This document shows, piece by piece, positions 8,658 through 15,587 of a DNA stretch of 18,925 nt (positions are counted from its first letter, which is position 1; the number at the start of each line of letters is the position of its first letter). The stretch covers positions 1 to 18,925 of the forward strand of contig SIBX01000013.1 of the NCBI GenBank assembly GCA_009694925.1, in the 5' to 3' direction. The notes beneath the pieces are model-generated. The model saw only the letters and a list, made by a program, of their open reading frames with translations. It ran no database searches and was not told the DNA's origin. The position numbers and the translations under genes are program-made. This stretch comes from Minisyncoccota bacterium (lineage in GTDB: Bacteria > Patescibacteriota > Minisyncoccia > UBA6257 > 1-14-0-10-40-38).

Positions 8658-8728
8658 AGGCGCCAGCCGGAATTGAACCGGCGTACGCGGTTTTGCAGAC
8701 CGCTGCGTAACCACTCCGCCATAGCGCC
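8658..8728 (-). tRNA. tRNA-Cys (GCA)
   Basis: On the minus strand the acceptor GGCGCTA pairs with TGGCGCC, the anticodon stem GCGGT/ACCGC encloses CTGCAAA (anticodon GCA), and the T arm is GCCGG/CCGGC. The discriminator is U, as expected for Cys. The trailing bases are CA, so CCA is not encoded. Confidence 0.96.
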
Positions 8729-8736
8729 ATAAGGCA

Positions 8737-8765
8737 ATATTACATAAAATAAGCGGTTTAATCAA
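8737..8765 (-). promoter_or_regulatory. Promoter for tRNA-Cys
   Basis: On the minus strand, TTGATT (8760-8765), a 17-base spacer and TAATAT (8737-8742). The tRNA begins eight bases after the -10 box, so there would be almost no 5' leader. Confidence 0.65.
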
Positions 8766-8864
8766 AAATTGCTCGTGGTTTAAATATACGGTGGTTTTGA
8801 TTTTTTGAGTTGGTTGTATTAGATTTTCTAGTAGTTCATTTTGGATGGGATTAGGGAGATGAAA

Positions 8865-9176
8865 ATGGAACCGGTTGATCATAAAGACAGAGAACGCCAG
8901 CAGATACAAAAAGCAGGGGTAGCACTGAATGCCAGAATGAGAAACGATTACCGGTTGGTGGCAGCTGGAATCGCGCTCCTCATCTGCGTACTCTACGCTT
9001 CTTGGACGCATTTCTGGGGCGATGGATGGATTCGGAAGGTTACCGGGGTATTGTCGTATTTATTCGTTCTCGCTGCTGGGCTTTTAATGTTTCGGCTGCT
9101 GAAGGATGAGAATAAATATATCGAGGAAGAGAGGGATCGTATCGATAAATGCTTTACTGATTTAAGAGATCTCTGA
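8865..9176 (+). CDS. Small two-helix membrane protein, unknown
   Basis: A 103-aa protein of unrecognised family. I chose the ATG at 8865 because AGGGAG (8853-8858) lies six bases before it; a TTG at 8841 and an ATG at 8859 are in the same frame. The N-terminal 30 residues are charged and helical. Two membrane segments follow at about 31-47 and 61-78, and the tail is acidic/basic and helical (KDENKYIEEERDRIDKCF). Base composition is more balanced than in the AT-rich neighbours. It is followed 43 bases later by another small membrane protein and a shared terminator, so the two probably form a two-gene unit. No promoter is clear upstream. Confidence 0.65.
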   Translation: MEPVDHKDRERQQIQKAGVALNARMRNDYRLVAAGIALLICVLYASWTHFWGDGWIRKVTGVLSYLFVLAAGLLMFRLLKDENKYIEEERDRIDKCFTDLRDL

Positions 9177-9219
9177 TCTCGACAGCCCGAGTTTCAATCT
9201 CTAAAAATAGGAGCGCTGT

Positions 9220-9378
9220 ATGGACAATGATGATGGCGGAAGTGACGATAGAGACCACGTCACCCTTGGAGAAGTTCTAAGGCTAAAGAGAAAGCGGAGG
9301 ATCAAGTTTGCGCTGATGATTTTGCCCCTGGCTGTAATGCTAATCTGGATAGCATACCTACTTAGCACCATGCCATGA
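9220..9378 (+). CDS. Small single-pass membrane protein, unknown
   Basis: A 52-aa open frame starting at ATG 9220, with GGAG six bases upstream (9210-9213). The first 16 residues are strongly acidic (MDNDDGGSDDRD), then come a basic patch RLKRKRRIK (21-29) and one hydrophobic segment (30-50) ending at the stop. By the positive-inside rule the acidic-basic end would be cytoplasmic. It closes the unit begun at 8865 and is followed by a strong terminator. The family is not recognised; a regulator or partner of the 103-aa protein is possible but unproven. Confidence 0.6.
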   Translation: MDNDDGGSDDRDHVTLGEVLRLKRKRRIKFALMILPLAVMLIWIAYLLSTMP

Positions 9379-9390
9379 AGATGAGTCGAA

Positions 9391-9425
9391 AATGCCGATC
9401 GCGCACGCGCGAGAGGCATTTTTTT
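9391..9425 (+). terminator. Intrinsic terminator of the small membrane protein pair
   Basis: AATGCC (9391-9396) pairs with GGCATT (9415-9420), with an inner TCGCG/CGCGA stem, followed by a T run to 9425. It separates the unit from the convergent rbfA gene. Confidence 0.88.
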
Positions 9426-9438
9426 GACCAACGGTCTT

Positions 9439-9807
9439 TTATTCTTCTTTATTTAGAGGACTCGATTCTAGCTGTTCGCTTTGTTTATCTAACCCTCTTT
9501 CAACCGCGGCGGCGCGGTTTGGACCTTCGTCATACTTAAAATATATCTTAGGCATTGGCCTAATATTTAAAATTCTTGAAAGTTTAAATTGCATACTAGG
9601 AGTCATCTTGATTAAAAGCTTCATGGCTTCTATTTTTTTATCAGATGGGAAGGCGCTGATTTTTATTTCAGCTGATTCAAGCTTGTCGGTGATATTAACT
9701 TCGGTAATAGTAATTAAAGCGTCTGGAACTTCTACTTCGCGCTCAATCATCCAAGCTAATTTTTCTTGTATAAGACTGGACAGTCTTTCGCGTCTAAATG
9801 ATCTCAT
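9439..9807 (-). CDS. rbfA: Ribosome-binding factor A
   Basis: A 122-aa protein of typical RbfA length. It begins RRERLSSLIQEKLAWMIERE and contains VNITDKLESAEIKISAF. The KH-like C-terminal signature is LSRILNIRPMPKIYFKYDEG. RbfA helps mature the 30S subunit, binding near helix 1 of 16S rRNA. It follows infB by ten bases on the same strand, the conserved infB-rbfA order. There is no SD. A TATAAT three bases before the ATG is probably chance, since the gene sits inside an operon. Confidence 0.9.
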   Translation of the reverse strand: MRSFRRERLSSLIQEKLAWMIEREVEVPDALITITEVNITDKLESAEIKISAFPSDKKIEAMKLLIKMTPSMQFKLSRILNIRPMPKIYFKYDEGPNRAAAVERGLDKQSEQLESSPLNKEE

Positions 9808-9817
9808 AAAATTATAT

Positions 9818-11275
9818 CTATCTTAAAAGTAATTGATCTCTGGCCTTAAGTTCACCAACATAGCTGACGAGCATTCCACACTCCATACCTTCCACAACTT
9901 TTGAGGCGTCCCTCTTTCCTTGCTGAAGATTGATAATTTTTAATTCTCCGACTCTTGCGCCATCTCTTACTATTTCTAGGGTGGAATTATTTACAATCTC
10001 CCCCATAATAACTTTTCCTCCTATGACCTGTTCTTTTCCTTTAACAATAAAAACGGCAAGGATTTCTAAAATTCCCTTTTTAACATCTGAAAGAACTTTA
10101 TAAATATTTTCTAATTTTTCTAAAATTTCGTAGATGATTTCTGAAGTAATACATTCAACCTTATGATCTCTAATTAAGTTTTCTGCCTGCTTGGTTGGAT
10201 ATGTTTTAAAACCGATTATTTTTGAACCGGTTGAAATAGCAAATTGAACATCGCCGTCGGTTATGGCTCCAACTGATTCGGCAACTATTTTTAAATTAAT
10301 TTCCTTTGGAAGCTTGAGCGCCTTAATACTTTCAGAAAGCGCTTCTAAGGAACCCGAAACATCTGCTTTTAATACCAGCGTTAAAGATTTTTCGTCTGCT
10401 TTTACGACTCTCTTAATAGAGTTGAGGTTATTTTTCTGGGTTTTTGAAATTTTATCTAATTTAGGAACAACCGAAATCATGTCGCCAATTTTTGGCAGAT
10501 CGGTGAATCCAGAAATGGCAACCGGAGTTGATGGACGGGCTGAAACTATTTTCTTTCCAATAAAATCTTCTAAAGATTTTATTTTCCCGCTGGCGGAAGC
10601 AGAATCTACAAAATCTCCGACTTTCAATTCTCCGTCTTTAATAATTACGGTGACAATATTGCCTCTTTTTGGATCCATATGAGATTCTAAAACGAAAGCT
10701 GACCCAGGATTTTTTGGATCGAAAGACATATCTTCGATGTCCGCAGAAAGCAAAAGTAAATCTAAAAGTTCTTCTACTCCCTCTCCGGTTTTAGCAGAGA
10801 CTCCAACATTGGCGACATCACCACCATAACCTTCCATTAGGACTCCTGCGGAAGTTAATTGATTTTTAACTGCGCTTAAATCTGGTTGTTTATCAATTTT
10901 ATTTATGGCAACAACATAAGGAATTTTTGCATCTTGAATAATTTTGATGGCTTCTTTGGTTTGGTTTTGAACTCCATCATCTGCGGCGACGAGCAAAATA
11001 GCTACATCGGCAACTTTAGCACCACGGCCCCTCATTTTCGAAAAAGCTTCGTGGCCAGGAGTGTCAATGAAAGTAATTTTTCTAGTTTGGCCTGTTTCTT
11101 TAACTTTGTGATCAATTTCATAAGCTCCGATGGATTGGGTAATACCGCCGGCTTCGCCTTTGGCGACATTGGCTTTTCTGATGTAATCCAAAAGAGAGGT
11201 TTTGCCATGGTCAACGTGACCTAAAACCACTACAACTGGAGAACGCTTATTTTCATTAATTGAACTGTTTATCAT
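9818..11275 (-). CDS. infB: Translation initiation factor IF-2, short form
   Basis: A 485-aa protein. The G domain starts almost at once: GHVDHGKT (19-26), GGITQ with T46, DTPGH (71-75), NKID (125-128) and SAK (160-162). Domains II, III and the C-terminal fMet-tRNA-binding part follow to VSYVGELKARDQLLLR. Most bacterial IF-2 proteins carry several hundred extra N-terminal residues, absent here, as in other reduced genomes. The usual GGITQHIGAY reads GGITQSIGAY, a His to Ser change in switch I. The ATG has no SD; TATATA lies five bases upstream, compatible with a leaderless message. It is transcribed with rbfA. Confidence 0.96.
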   Translation of the reverse strand: MINSSINENKRSPVVVVLGHVDHGKTSLLDYIRKANVAKGEAGGITQSIGAYEIDHKVKETGQTRKITFIDTPGHEAFSKMRGRGAKVADVAILLVAADDGVQNQTKEAIKIIQDAKIPYVVAINKIDKQPDLSAVKNQLTSAGVLMEGYGGDVANVGVSAKTGEGVEELLDLLLLSADIEDMSFDPKNPGSAFVLESHMDPKRGNIVTVIIKDGELKVGDFVDSASASGKIKSLEDFIGKKIVSARPSTPVAISGFTDLPKIGDMISVVPKLDKISKTQKNNLNSIKRVVKADEKSLTLVLKADVSGSLEALSESIKALKLPKEINLKIVAESVGAITDGDVQFAISTGSKIIGFKTYPTKQAENLIRDHKVECITSEIIYEILEKLENIYKVLSDVKKGILEILAVFIVKGKEQVIGGKVIMGEIVNNSTLEIVRDGARVGELKIINLQQGKRDASKVVEGMECGMLVSYVGELKARDQLLLR

Positions 11276-11330
11276 TTACTTATATAGAGATAGGTTGAAA
11301 AATACCATAAAATAAAGGAGAATGCAACTA

Positions 11331-11360
11331 TTGACTTTGTTAAGATTTATATGCTATAAT
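11331..11360 (+). promoter_or_regulatory. Sigma-70-like promoter for the 11409 gene
   Basis: TTGACT (11331-11336), an 18-base spacer ending ATGC, and TATAAT (11355-11360). The leader would run from about 11367 to the GTG at 11409. Confidence 0.85.
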
Positions 11361-11408
11361 TATAGAGGTACAAATCGGAACACAAAAACAACAGAAGGAG
11401 GGTGGCCC

Positions 11409-11789
11409 GTGAAATGGAAGGATTGTTACTGCCAGTTGATGATTCTCTGTGGTGACCTGTCCGGAAATCAGCCGACCGGAGTCCAGCAGTTTCTAGACAG
11501 GATGACAACAGGATGCTTCTTCGCAAGGCTGATGACAAAGCAGGACATCGATGATTTGATCGCTGGCAAGCTCAAGGTGAACGATAAGTATGCGTTCGAG
11601 GTCTTCATCGTTTCCATCGCAATCGTTTCCATCGCAGGAGAAAATAGGCTCTACATCGAGCTGTTGATTGACCGGGCGCCCGATGGAGTCAAACCCGGAA
11701 ACCACAGGCTTGAGTTTGATACCTCTGACTGCACGAACCTGCCCGATAGCTTCTTTATTGATGAGGAGATTCCAATCGACGTACCATGA
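11409..11789 (+). CDS. Unknown 126-aa protein
   Basis: I chose the GTG at 11409 because AAGGAGG (11395-11401) lies seven bases upstream and a strong promoter ends at 11360. Reading on to the TTG at 11322 would place the start before the promoter. The protein begins MKWKDCYCQLMILCGDL and ends in an acidic tail (FFIDEEIPIDVP). It is soluble, with mixed alpha/beta character. Its middle holds an exact doubling IVSIAIVSIA from a 15-base tandem repeat. Composition is more GC-balanced than infB and the TfoX gene on either side. It has its own terminator. The family is not recognised. Confidence 0.7.
   Translation: MKWKDCYCQLMILCGDLSGNQPTGVQQFLDRMTTGCFFARLMTKQDIDDLIAGKLKVNDKYAFEVFIVSIAIVSIAGENRLYIELLIDRAPDGVKPGNHRLEFDTSDCTNLPDSFFIDEEIPIDVP
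11607..11636 (+). repeat. 15-bp perfect tandem repeat inside the 11409 gene
   Basis: ATCGTTTCCATCGCA occurs twice back to back (11607-11621, 11622-11636), encoding IVSIA twice in frame. Confidence 0.97.
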
Positions 11790-11796
11790 CGATTCC

Positions 11797-11843
11797 GAAG
11801 GGTCTGCGATGCGCATGGCGCGTCGCAGACCCTTCTTTTTTTT
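11797..11843 (+). terminator. Strong intrinsic terminator of the 11409 gene
   Basis: GAAGGGTCTGCGA (11797-11809) pairs with TCGCAGACCCTTC (11823-11835), with TGCGC/GCGCG inside around an ATG loop, giving about 18 pairs. A run of eight T follows. Confidence 0.95.
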
Positions 11844-11852
11844 GTTTTGAAA

Positions 11853-12179
11853 TTATTTCTCAAAAACTATCTGCAACCAGTTTTGCATTTCTTCCCTATT
11901 TTCTAGAATTTCTTCGGGAACGGACCAATATTTCATTTTCATAATTTTGCCCTTGCCCTCATACTTTGCCTGCACTCCCCCATTTAATTCAAAGAATTTT
12001 TGCGATTTTTCTGTTTCACCTTTTAGATATAGTTTTTCATCTGTCATTATGATGGCAAAGATTTTTCCGTTTCTATAAATACCGAATCCACCAAACATTG
12101 ATTTGGCGGTTATGTTTTCTAAATCGCACAAAACATCCTGAACTATATAGTCTTTAAAGGATTCTAGTGATTTTTTCAT
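11853..12179 (-). CDS. TfoX N-terminal domain protein
   Basis: A 108-aa protein matching the TfoX/Sxy N-terminal domain through KSMFGGFGIYRNGKIFAIIM (46-65), DEKLYLKG and MKYWSVPEEIL (82-92). Stand-alone TfoX-N proteins of this length are common; in gammaproteobacteria the full protein regulates competence, but single-domain versions have no settled role. It starts at ATG with no SD and is AT-rich. It is convergent with the 11409 gene. No terminator of its own is clear, because the hairpin at 11797-11835 has a T run only on the plus strand. Confidence 0.82.
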   Translation of the reverse strand: MKKSLESFKDYIVQDVLCDLENITAKSMFGGFGIYRNGKIFAIIMTDEKLYLKGETEKSQKFFELNGGVQAKYEGKGKIMKMKYWSVPEEILENREEMQNWLQIVFEK

Positions 12180-12251
12180 TAATTAGCTTGAAGACCATCT
12201 ATGACAATGCTATTCTTCATTTTACAATATAATAGGTTAGTATAAATATAT

Positions 12252-12341
12252 GGAGGCATGGCCGAGCGGCTTAAGGCGGCATCCTGCTAAGATGTCGACC
12301 GGGAAACCGGTCCGCAGGTTCGAATCCTGCTGCCTCCGCCA
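12252..12341 (+). tRNA. tRNA-Ser (GCT)
   Basis: Class II tRNA with a long variable arm. Acceptor GGAGGCA pairs with TGCCTCC, the anticodon loop CTGCTAA gives GCT, and the variable stem is GACCGG/CCGGTC. Discriminator G is followed by an encoded CCA (12339-12341). TATAAA at 12241-12246 is a possible -10 box. Confidence 0.96.
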
Positions 12342-12367
12342 AAATTCGGAATTCAAATCAAAAGACG

Positions 12368-13000
12368 ATGACGGAATATTTAATTAATCTTTTTACTAGA
12401 ATAATTTCCAGTACCGGGTATTTTGGAATAGCTTTTTTGATGATGCTGGAAAGTATGGTGGCTCCAATCCCTAGCGAAGCAGTGATGCCTTTTGCGGGGG
12501 TTTTGTGGTTTTCCGGGAAAATGAGTTTTATATTAATCATATTTTTTTCTACACTAGGAAGCCTTATAGGATCTTTAATCTCCTACTATATAGGACTATA
12601 TGGAGGCAAGCCATTTGTACAAAAATTTGGAAAATATCTTTTATTAAATGAACATGACTTGGTAATCACGGAAAACTTTTTTGGAAAATTCGGAGATAAA
12701 ACTATATTTATAAGCAGATTCATTCCTGTGGTACGGCATTTGATTTCAATACCTGCTGGAACGGGAAAGATGAATATTTATAAATTTATTTTTTATACAA
12801 CTATCGGCGCAGGATTGTGGAATGCGATACTTACATATCTTGGATATTATCTTGGTAGCCGTTGGACTGAGCTTAGGAAGTATGGAGAAATGATTGATTT
12901 TATTTTAATAATTTTAATTATTATTGCGGTTGGGTTTTATATCTACAAAAAAAGAAAGAAGATGAGTATGGAGGCGGTTAATAAGAAATTGCCCGAGTAG
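12368..13000 (+). CDS. DedA family membrane protein
   Basis: A 210-aa membrane protein of normal DedA length. The family's key residues are visible: E28 and PIPSEAVMPFAG (33-44), SRFIPVVRH (116-124), IPAGTGKM (128-135), and the late GAGLW motif (147-151). DedA/SNARE-associated proteins act in membrane homeostasis, and several flip lipid carriers such as undecaprenyl phosphate or phosphatidylethanolamine. The ATG lies 26 bases after tRNA-Ser with no SD, so co-transcription with the tRNA is possible. The tail is basic (IYKKRKKMS), placing the C-terminus in the cytoplasm. The promoter of the next unit overlaps its last codons. Confidence 0.9.
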   Translation: MTEYLINLFTRIISSTGYFGIAFLMMLESMVAPIPSEAVMPFAGVLWFSGKMSFILIIFFSTLGSLIGSLISYYIGLYGGKPFVQKFGKYLLLNEHDLVITENFFGKFGDKTIFISRFIPVVRHLISIPAGTGKMNIYKFIFYTTIGAGLWNAILTYLGYYLGSRWTELRKYGEMIDFILIILIIIAVGFYIYKKRKKMSMEAVNKKLPE

Positions 13001-13017
13001 AATAAAATTGTTATATT
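12989..13017 (+). promoter_or_regulatory. Promoter for the 13058 gene
   Basis: TTGCCC (12989-12994), a 17-base spacer and TATATT (13012-13017). The -35 box lies inside the last codons of the dedA-like gene. Confidence 0.65.
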
Positions 13018-13057
13018 TTTAGAAGAACCCAAAGCCTTAACAGGAAGGAGTTTCAAC

Positions 13058-13264
13058 TTGGCAACAGAAATGAAAGAAATTCTCAATACGAGAATTCAGA
13101 TTCAGACGGAAGATGGATCTGTTCTTGCCGGAAAAGAAGCTTATGTTACGGTAATGACAGATGGTAAGCCTGTTCACAAACTACACGCAAAGATAGAAAT
13201 GCAAATGGGCGCGAACGGAAAGCCATATCCTGCAGTTGTATTTTTTGAAGAGCTACTGAAGTGA
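13058..13264 (+). CDS. Unknown 68-aa soluble protein
   Basis: It starts at a TTG (13058) with AAGGAG seven bases upstream (13045-13050). The protein is small and probably beta-rich (TRIQIQTEDGSVLAGKEAYV, VTVMTDGKPVHKLHAKIEM), with no membrane segment or cysteine. The family is not recognised. It is a complete unit of promoter, leader, gene and GC-rich terminator between the AT-rich dedA and ung genes, and its codon use is more GC-balanced than theirs. Confidence 0.7.
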   Translation: MATEMKEILNTRIQIQTEDGSVLAGKEAYVTVMTDGKPVHKLHAKIEMQMGANGKPYPAVVFFEELLK

Positions 13265-13278
13265 CTGGCTTCAAATGG

Positions 13279-13307
13279 AGCGCGTGAAAAATCATCACGC
13301 GCTTTTT
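13279..13307 (+). terminator. Intrinsic terminator of the 13058 gene
   Basis: AGCGCGTGA (13279-13287) pairs with TCACGCGCT (13295-13303) around a 7-base loop, followed by T through 13307. Confidence 0.9.
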
Positions 13308-13380
13308 AAATCTAAAATTGCATTGACAATTTATGGCAGGGGCTCAAAATAAAGAAAATCCTTGTAGGACAAGAAAAATT

Positions 13381-14055
13381 ATGGATGTTAAAATACATGA
13401 ATCTTGGAAAAGGCATTTAGAGAGTGAATTTAAAAAAGATTATTTTAAGAATCTGGTTTTGTTTGTAAAGAAAGAATATAAAGAAAAAAGAATATATCCG
13501 CCGCCGAAAGATATTTTTAAGGCATTTGATTTGTGTGATTTTAAAAATGTTAAAGTTGTGATTTTGGGGCAGGATCCTTATCACGGCAGAGCTCAGGCAA
13601 ATGGATTGGCTTTTTCGGTTGGAACATCGGTTGCCATTCCCCCATCGCTACAAAATATATTTAAAGAAATTGAAAAAGACATGGGAACTAAAGCTCCTCA
13701 ACACGGTAATTTAGATTATTTGGCCAATCAAGGAATATTGCTTTTGAATTCCACGCTGACGGTTGTGGCGGATATGGCTGGATCTCACCAATATAAAGGA
13801 TGGGAAGAGTTTACGGATGCGGTTGTAAAAGTTTTGTCTGATAAGAAAGAAAATTTAGTTTTTTTGCTTTGGGGAAAATATGCCCAAGAGAAAGGCAAAG
13901 TTATTGACGAGAGTAAGCACTTAGTACTAAGAGCGGCGCACCCATCACCCTTTTCGGCTTATAATGGATTTTTTGGGTGCAAACATTTTAGTAAGACTAA
14001 TGAATATTTGAGATCTAGGGGTAAAGAAGAAATAAAATGGGTGGGGGGAAAGTGA
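13381..14055 (+). CDS. ung: Uracil-DNA glycosylase (family 1)
   Basis: A 224-aa protein from the ATG at 13381. The catalytic water-activating loop is GQDPYHG (63-69) with D65, LLNSTLTV (121-128) is the uracil-recognition strand, and AAHPSPFSAYNGF (185-197) holds H187 and the minor-groove loop. It removes uracil from DNA at the start of base-excision repair. An in-frame ATG at 13333 would add 16 residues (MAGAQNKENPCRTRKI) unlike the normal family start, so I prefer 13381. It is AT-rich with no SD. Its stop codon (14053-14055) overlaps the -10 region of the next gene. Confidence 0.95.
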   Translation: MDVKIHESWKRHLESEFKKDYFKNLVLFVKKEYKEKRIYPPPKDIFKAFDLCDFKNVKVVILGQDPYHGRAQANGLAFSVGTSVAIPPSLQNIFKEIEKDMGTKAPQHGNLDYLANQGILLLNSTLTVVADMAGSHQYKGWEEFTDAVVKVLSDKKENLVFLLWGKYAQEKGKVIDESKHLVLRAAHPSPFSAYNGFFGCKHFSKTNEYLRSRGKEEIKWVGGK

Positions 14056-14061
14056 TATAAT
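14053..14061 (+). promoter_or_regulatory. Extended -10 promoter for the 14070 gene
   Basis: TGATATAAT fits the extended -10 form TGnTATAAT. Eight bases separate it from the ATG at 14070, so the message would be leaderless. No good -35 box is seen. Confidence 0.6.
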
Positions 14062-14069
14062 TGATATAT

Positions 14070-14336
14070 ATGAAAGAGTTTTGGTTTAAAAATAAAAAAT
14101 ATGGATATGGATGGGCGCCGGCGAATTGGAAAGGTTGGCTGGTTTTGATTTTTTGGCTGGGTTTAAATGTTTGGTTCTTTTCAAAAATTGATAAGAATTC
14201 ACATTCTGTATCTGATACGCTGATCGGATTTTTCCCTGCCTTTGTAACATCTACAATATTTCTTATCGGAATTTGTATAGTTAAAGGAGAAAAACCTAGA
14301 TGGAGATGGGGAGACAATGATGAATCTGTAAAATAG
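14070..14336 (+). CDS. Small tryptophan-rich two-helix membrane protein
   Basis: An 88-aa protein from ATG 14070. An upstream in-frame TTG (14061) would place the start inside the predicted -10 box. It begins MKEFWFKNKKYGYGWAPANW, then has two membrane segments (about 23-42 and 51-70), and ends in a tryptophan-rich cytoplasmic tail (KPRWRWGDNDESVK). No catalytic motif is seen and the function is unknown. Small membrane proteins of this style are common in Patescibacteria genomes, from general knowledge. It is AT-rich, with no SD. Confidence 0.7.
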   Translation: MKEFWFKNKKYGYGWAPANWKGWLVLIFWLGLNVWFFSKIDKNSHSVSDTLIGFFPAFVTSTIFLIGICIVKGEKPRWRWGDNDESVK

Positions 14337-14343
14337 ATTAAAT

Positions 14344-14373
14344 TTGCTTAAATTAGTGCTTTGTGTTTAAGAT
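14344..14373 (+). promoter_or_regulatory. Possible promoter for the CDF transporter
   Basis: TTGCTT (14344-14349), an 18-base spacer and TAAGAT (14368-14373). Both boxes are weak. It is proposed mainly by position, ahead of a 39-base leader with a strong SD. Confidence 0.4.
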
Positions 14374-14418
14374 GTGGATAGTTCTTCAACACCAAACATA
14401 GGAAGGAGGTGATTTTCT

Positions 14419-15051
14419 TTGGCGTCTCATTTTGAAGACTGTATATTTGAGATAGATGAACGGTGCTTGTGCGATTTCAAGAGATATCGGCGCATACTTC
14501 TGGTCACAATTCTTATATTTGCCCTGGAGATTGTGGGAGGATTTGCAACTGGAAGCTTGTCACTACTTTCTGACTCGTTTCATGTTTTGTCGGATGTGGG
14601 CGCATCGGTTGTGGCAATCATTGTCGCCTATCTGGCATACAAGAGAGCAGAACACAGAGAAGAAATACAAAATCTGGGAGCCGCCATACAGGGCCTTTTG
14701 TTGATCTTCTCGGCTGGATGGATTCTGTATGAGGCCATCGACAGACTTGGTAAAGAACAAGAAATTCTGTCTGGCGCCATGATCCTTGTCACAATTACTG
14801 GAGGACTCGGAAACTACATTCAGCACAAAATGCTTTCTGGATCCGAAGACAGTATCACTCGCAGAGCCATGATGTGGCACATCTTGTCTGATCTATGGCA
14901 AAGCGTGGCGGTGCTTGCAACCGGCTGTGTAATATCTCTCACTCAAAATAACAGAATAGACACGGTGGCCTCTATCTGTATTGCTTGTGTAATGATATTT
15001 GGCGGATGCGTAATGATGAGACAAGGAAAGAATCACAATCACCACCACTAA
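14419..15051 (+). CDS. Cation diffusion facilitator (CDF) metal exporter without C-terminal domain
   Basis: A 210-aa protein starting at TTG 14419 behind AAGGAGGTGA (14403-14412), nearly a full match to the 16S anti-SD. About six membrane segments are visible. The metal site is intact: H55 and D59 in SDSFHVLSD (51-59), and H154 and D158 in WHILSD (153-158), the 2-His 2-Asp pattern of zinc-transporting CDFs such as ZitB. Usual CDFs are about 300 aa with a cytoplasmic metal-sensing domain; this one ends just after the last helix with KNHNHHH. Composition is more GC-balanced than its neighbours, and it has its own terminator. Zn, Cd or Co export driven by protons is the likely role. Confidence 0.88.
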   Translation: MASHFEDCIFEIDERCLCDFKRYRRILLVTILIFALEIVGGFATGSLSLLSDSFHVLSDVGASVVAIIVAYLAYKRAEHREEIQNLGAAIQGLLLIFSAGWILYEAIDRLGKEQEILSGAMILVTITGGLGNYIQHKMLSGSEDSITRRAMMWHILSDLWQSVAVLATGCVISLTQNNRIDTVASICIACVMIFGGCVMMRQGKNHNHHH

Positions 15052-15092
15052 CCGCACAACTCAAAAGGGAGAGATGTGCGGTTCTTTTTTTT
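15050..15092 (+). terminator. Intrinsic terminator of the CDF gene
   Basis: AACCGCACA (15050-15058) pairs with TGTGCGGTT (15075-15083), possibly with an inner CTC/GAG, followed by a C and eight T. The stem begins inside the stop codon. Confidence 0.92.
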
Positions 15093-15096
15093 ATTG

Positions 15097-15102
15097 TATA
15101 AT
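15097..15102 (+). promoter_or_regulatory. -10 box for a leaderless mRNA of the 15110 gene
   Basis: A perfect TATAAT lies seven bases before the ATG at 15110. The expected -35 position falls in the terminator hairpin and has no match. Confidence 0.5.
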
Positions 15103-15109
15103 TTATGTA

Positions 15110-15586
15110 ATGGAAGAAGAAAAAGGAGTGAAATGGTCTAGCCCGGAATATCATCACTATGAAAAAGATGTGGCTTGGTTTTGGATTGTTGCGGTTGTAA
15201 CTATCACGCTCTCTGCTTATGCGGTTTGGACAAATAATTTATTGTTTGCGATTTTTTCTTTGATAGCTGGATCACTGGTTATTTATTGGGGAATGAAACA
15301 TCCGGAAGAAATAGAATTTCATATTAATAATAGAGGGATAAATGTTTTGGGAAGAAGGTTTTATCAATGGGCGCACTTGGACGGTTTTTCAATAATTCCC
15401 GATCATCATTTTGAAAATTTATCGATTTTAATTTTACACACCAGACATCACCTAAGAGGACATATAAAAGTAATCATTCACACAGACAGAGAAGAAGAAA
15501 TAAGAAAAACATTGAAAGCTAACTTAAGAGAAATTATTCACGAAGAAAGTTTAGTGGATCACATTGCGAGGATGCTTAGATTCTAA
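15110..15586 (+). CDS. Two-helix membrane protein with cytoplasmic domain, unknown
   Basis: A 158-aa protein from ATG 15110; the longer frame from 15074 would start inside the upstream terminator. A short polar start (MEEEKGVKWSSPEYHHYEKD) leads to two membrane segments (about 21-39 and 44-62). A soluble domain of about 95 residues follows, with beta strands (EIEFHINNRGINVLGRRFYQ) and a C-terminal helix, an arrangement like a small PH-like domain. Similar proteins starting W-S-x-P-E-Y are, from memory, widespread in Parcubacteria genomes with no known function. It is AT-rich with no SD. Confidence 0.72.
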   Translation: MEEEKGVKWSSPEYHHYEKDVAWFWIVAVVTITLSAYAVWTNNLLFAIFSLIAGSLVIYWGMKHPEEIEFHINNRGINVLGRRFYQWAHLDGFSIIPDHHFENLSILILHTRHHLRGHIKVIIHTDREEEIRKTLKANLREIIHEESLVDHIARMLRF

Positions 15587-15587
15587 T

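Noticed and set aside
8559..9011. A 150-codon minus-strand frame over tRNA-Cys
   Set aside because: It covers a tRNA gene and its promoter, and overlaps both the flippase start and the SD-led gene at 8865.
11322..11408. Upstream start (TTG at 11322) for the unknown 126-aa protein
   Set aside because: It would lie before the promoter and encode residues from promoter and SD sequence; the GTG at 11409 has the SD.
13333..13380. Upstream ATG for uracil-DNA glycosylase
   Set aside because: The extra 16 residues do not look like the family start, and the ATG at 13381 gives the usual length.
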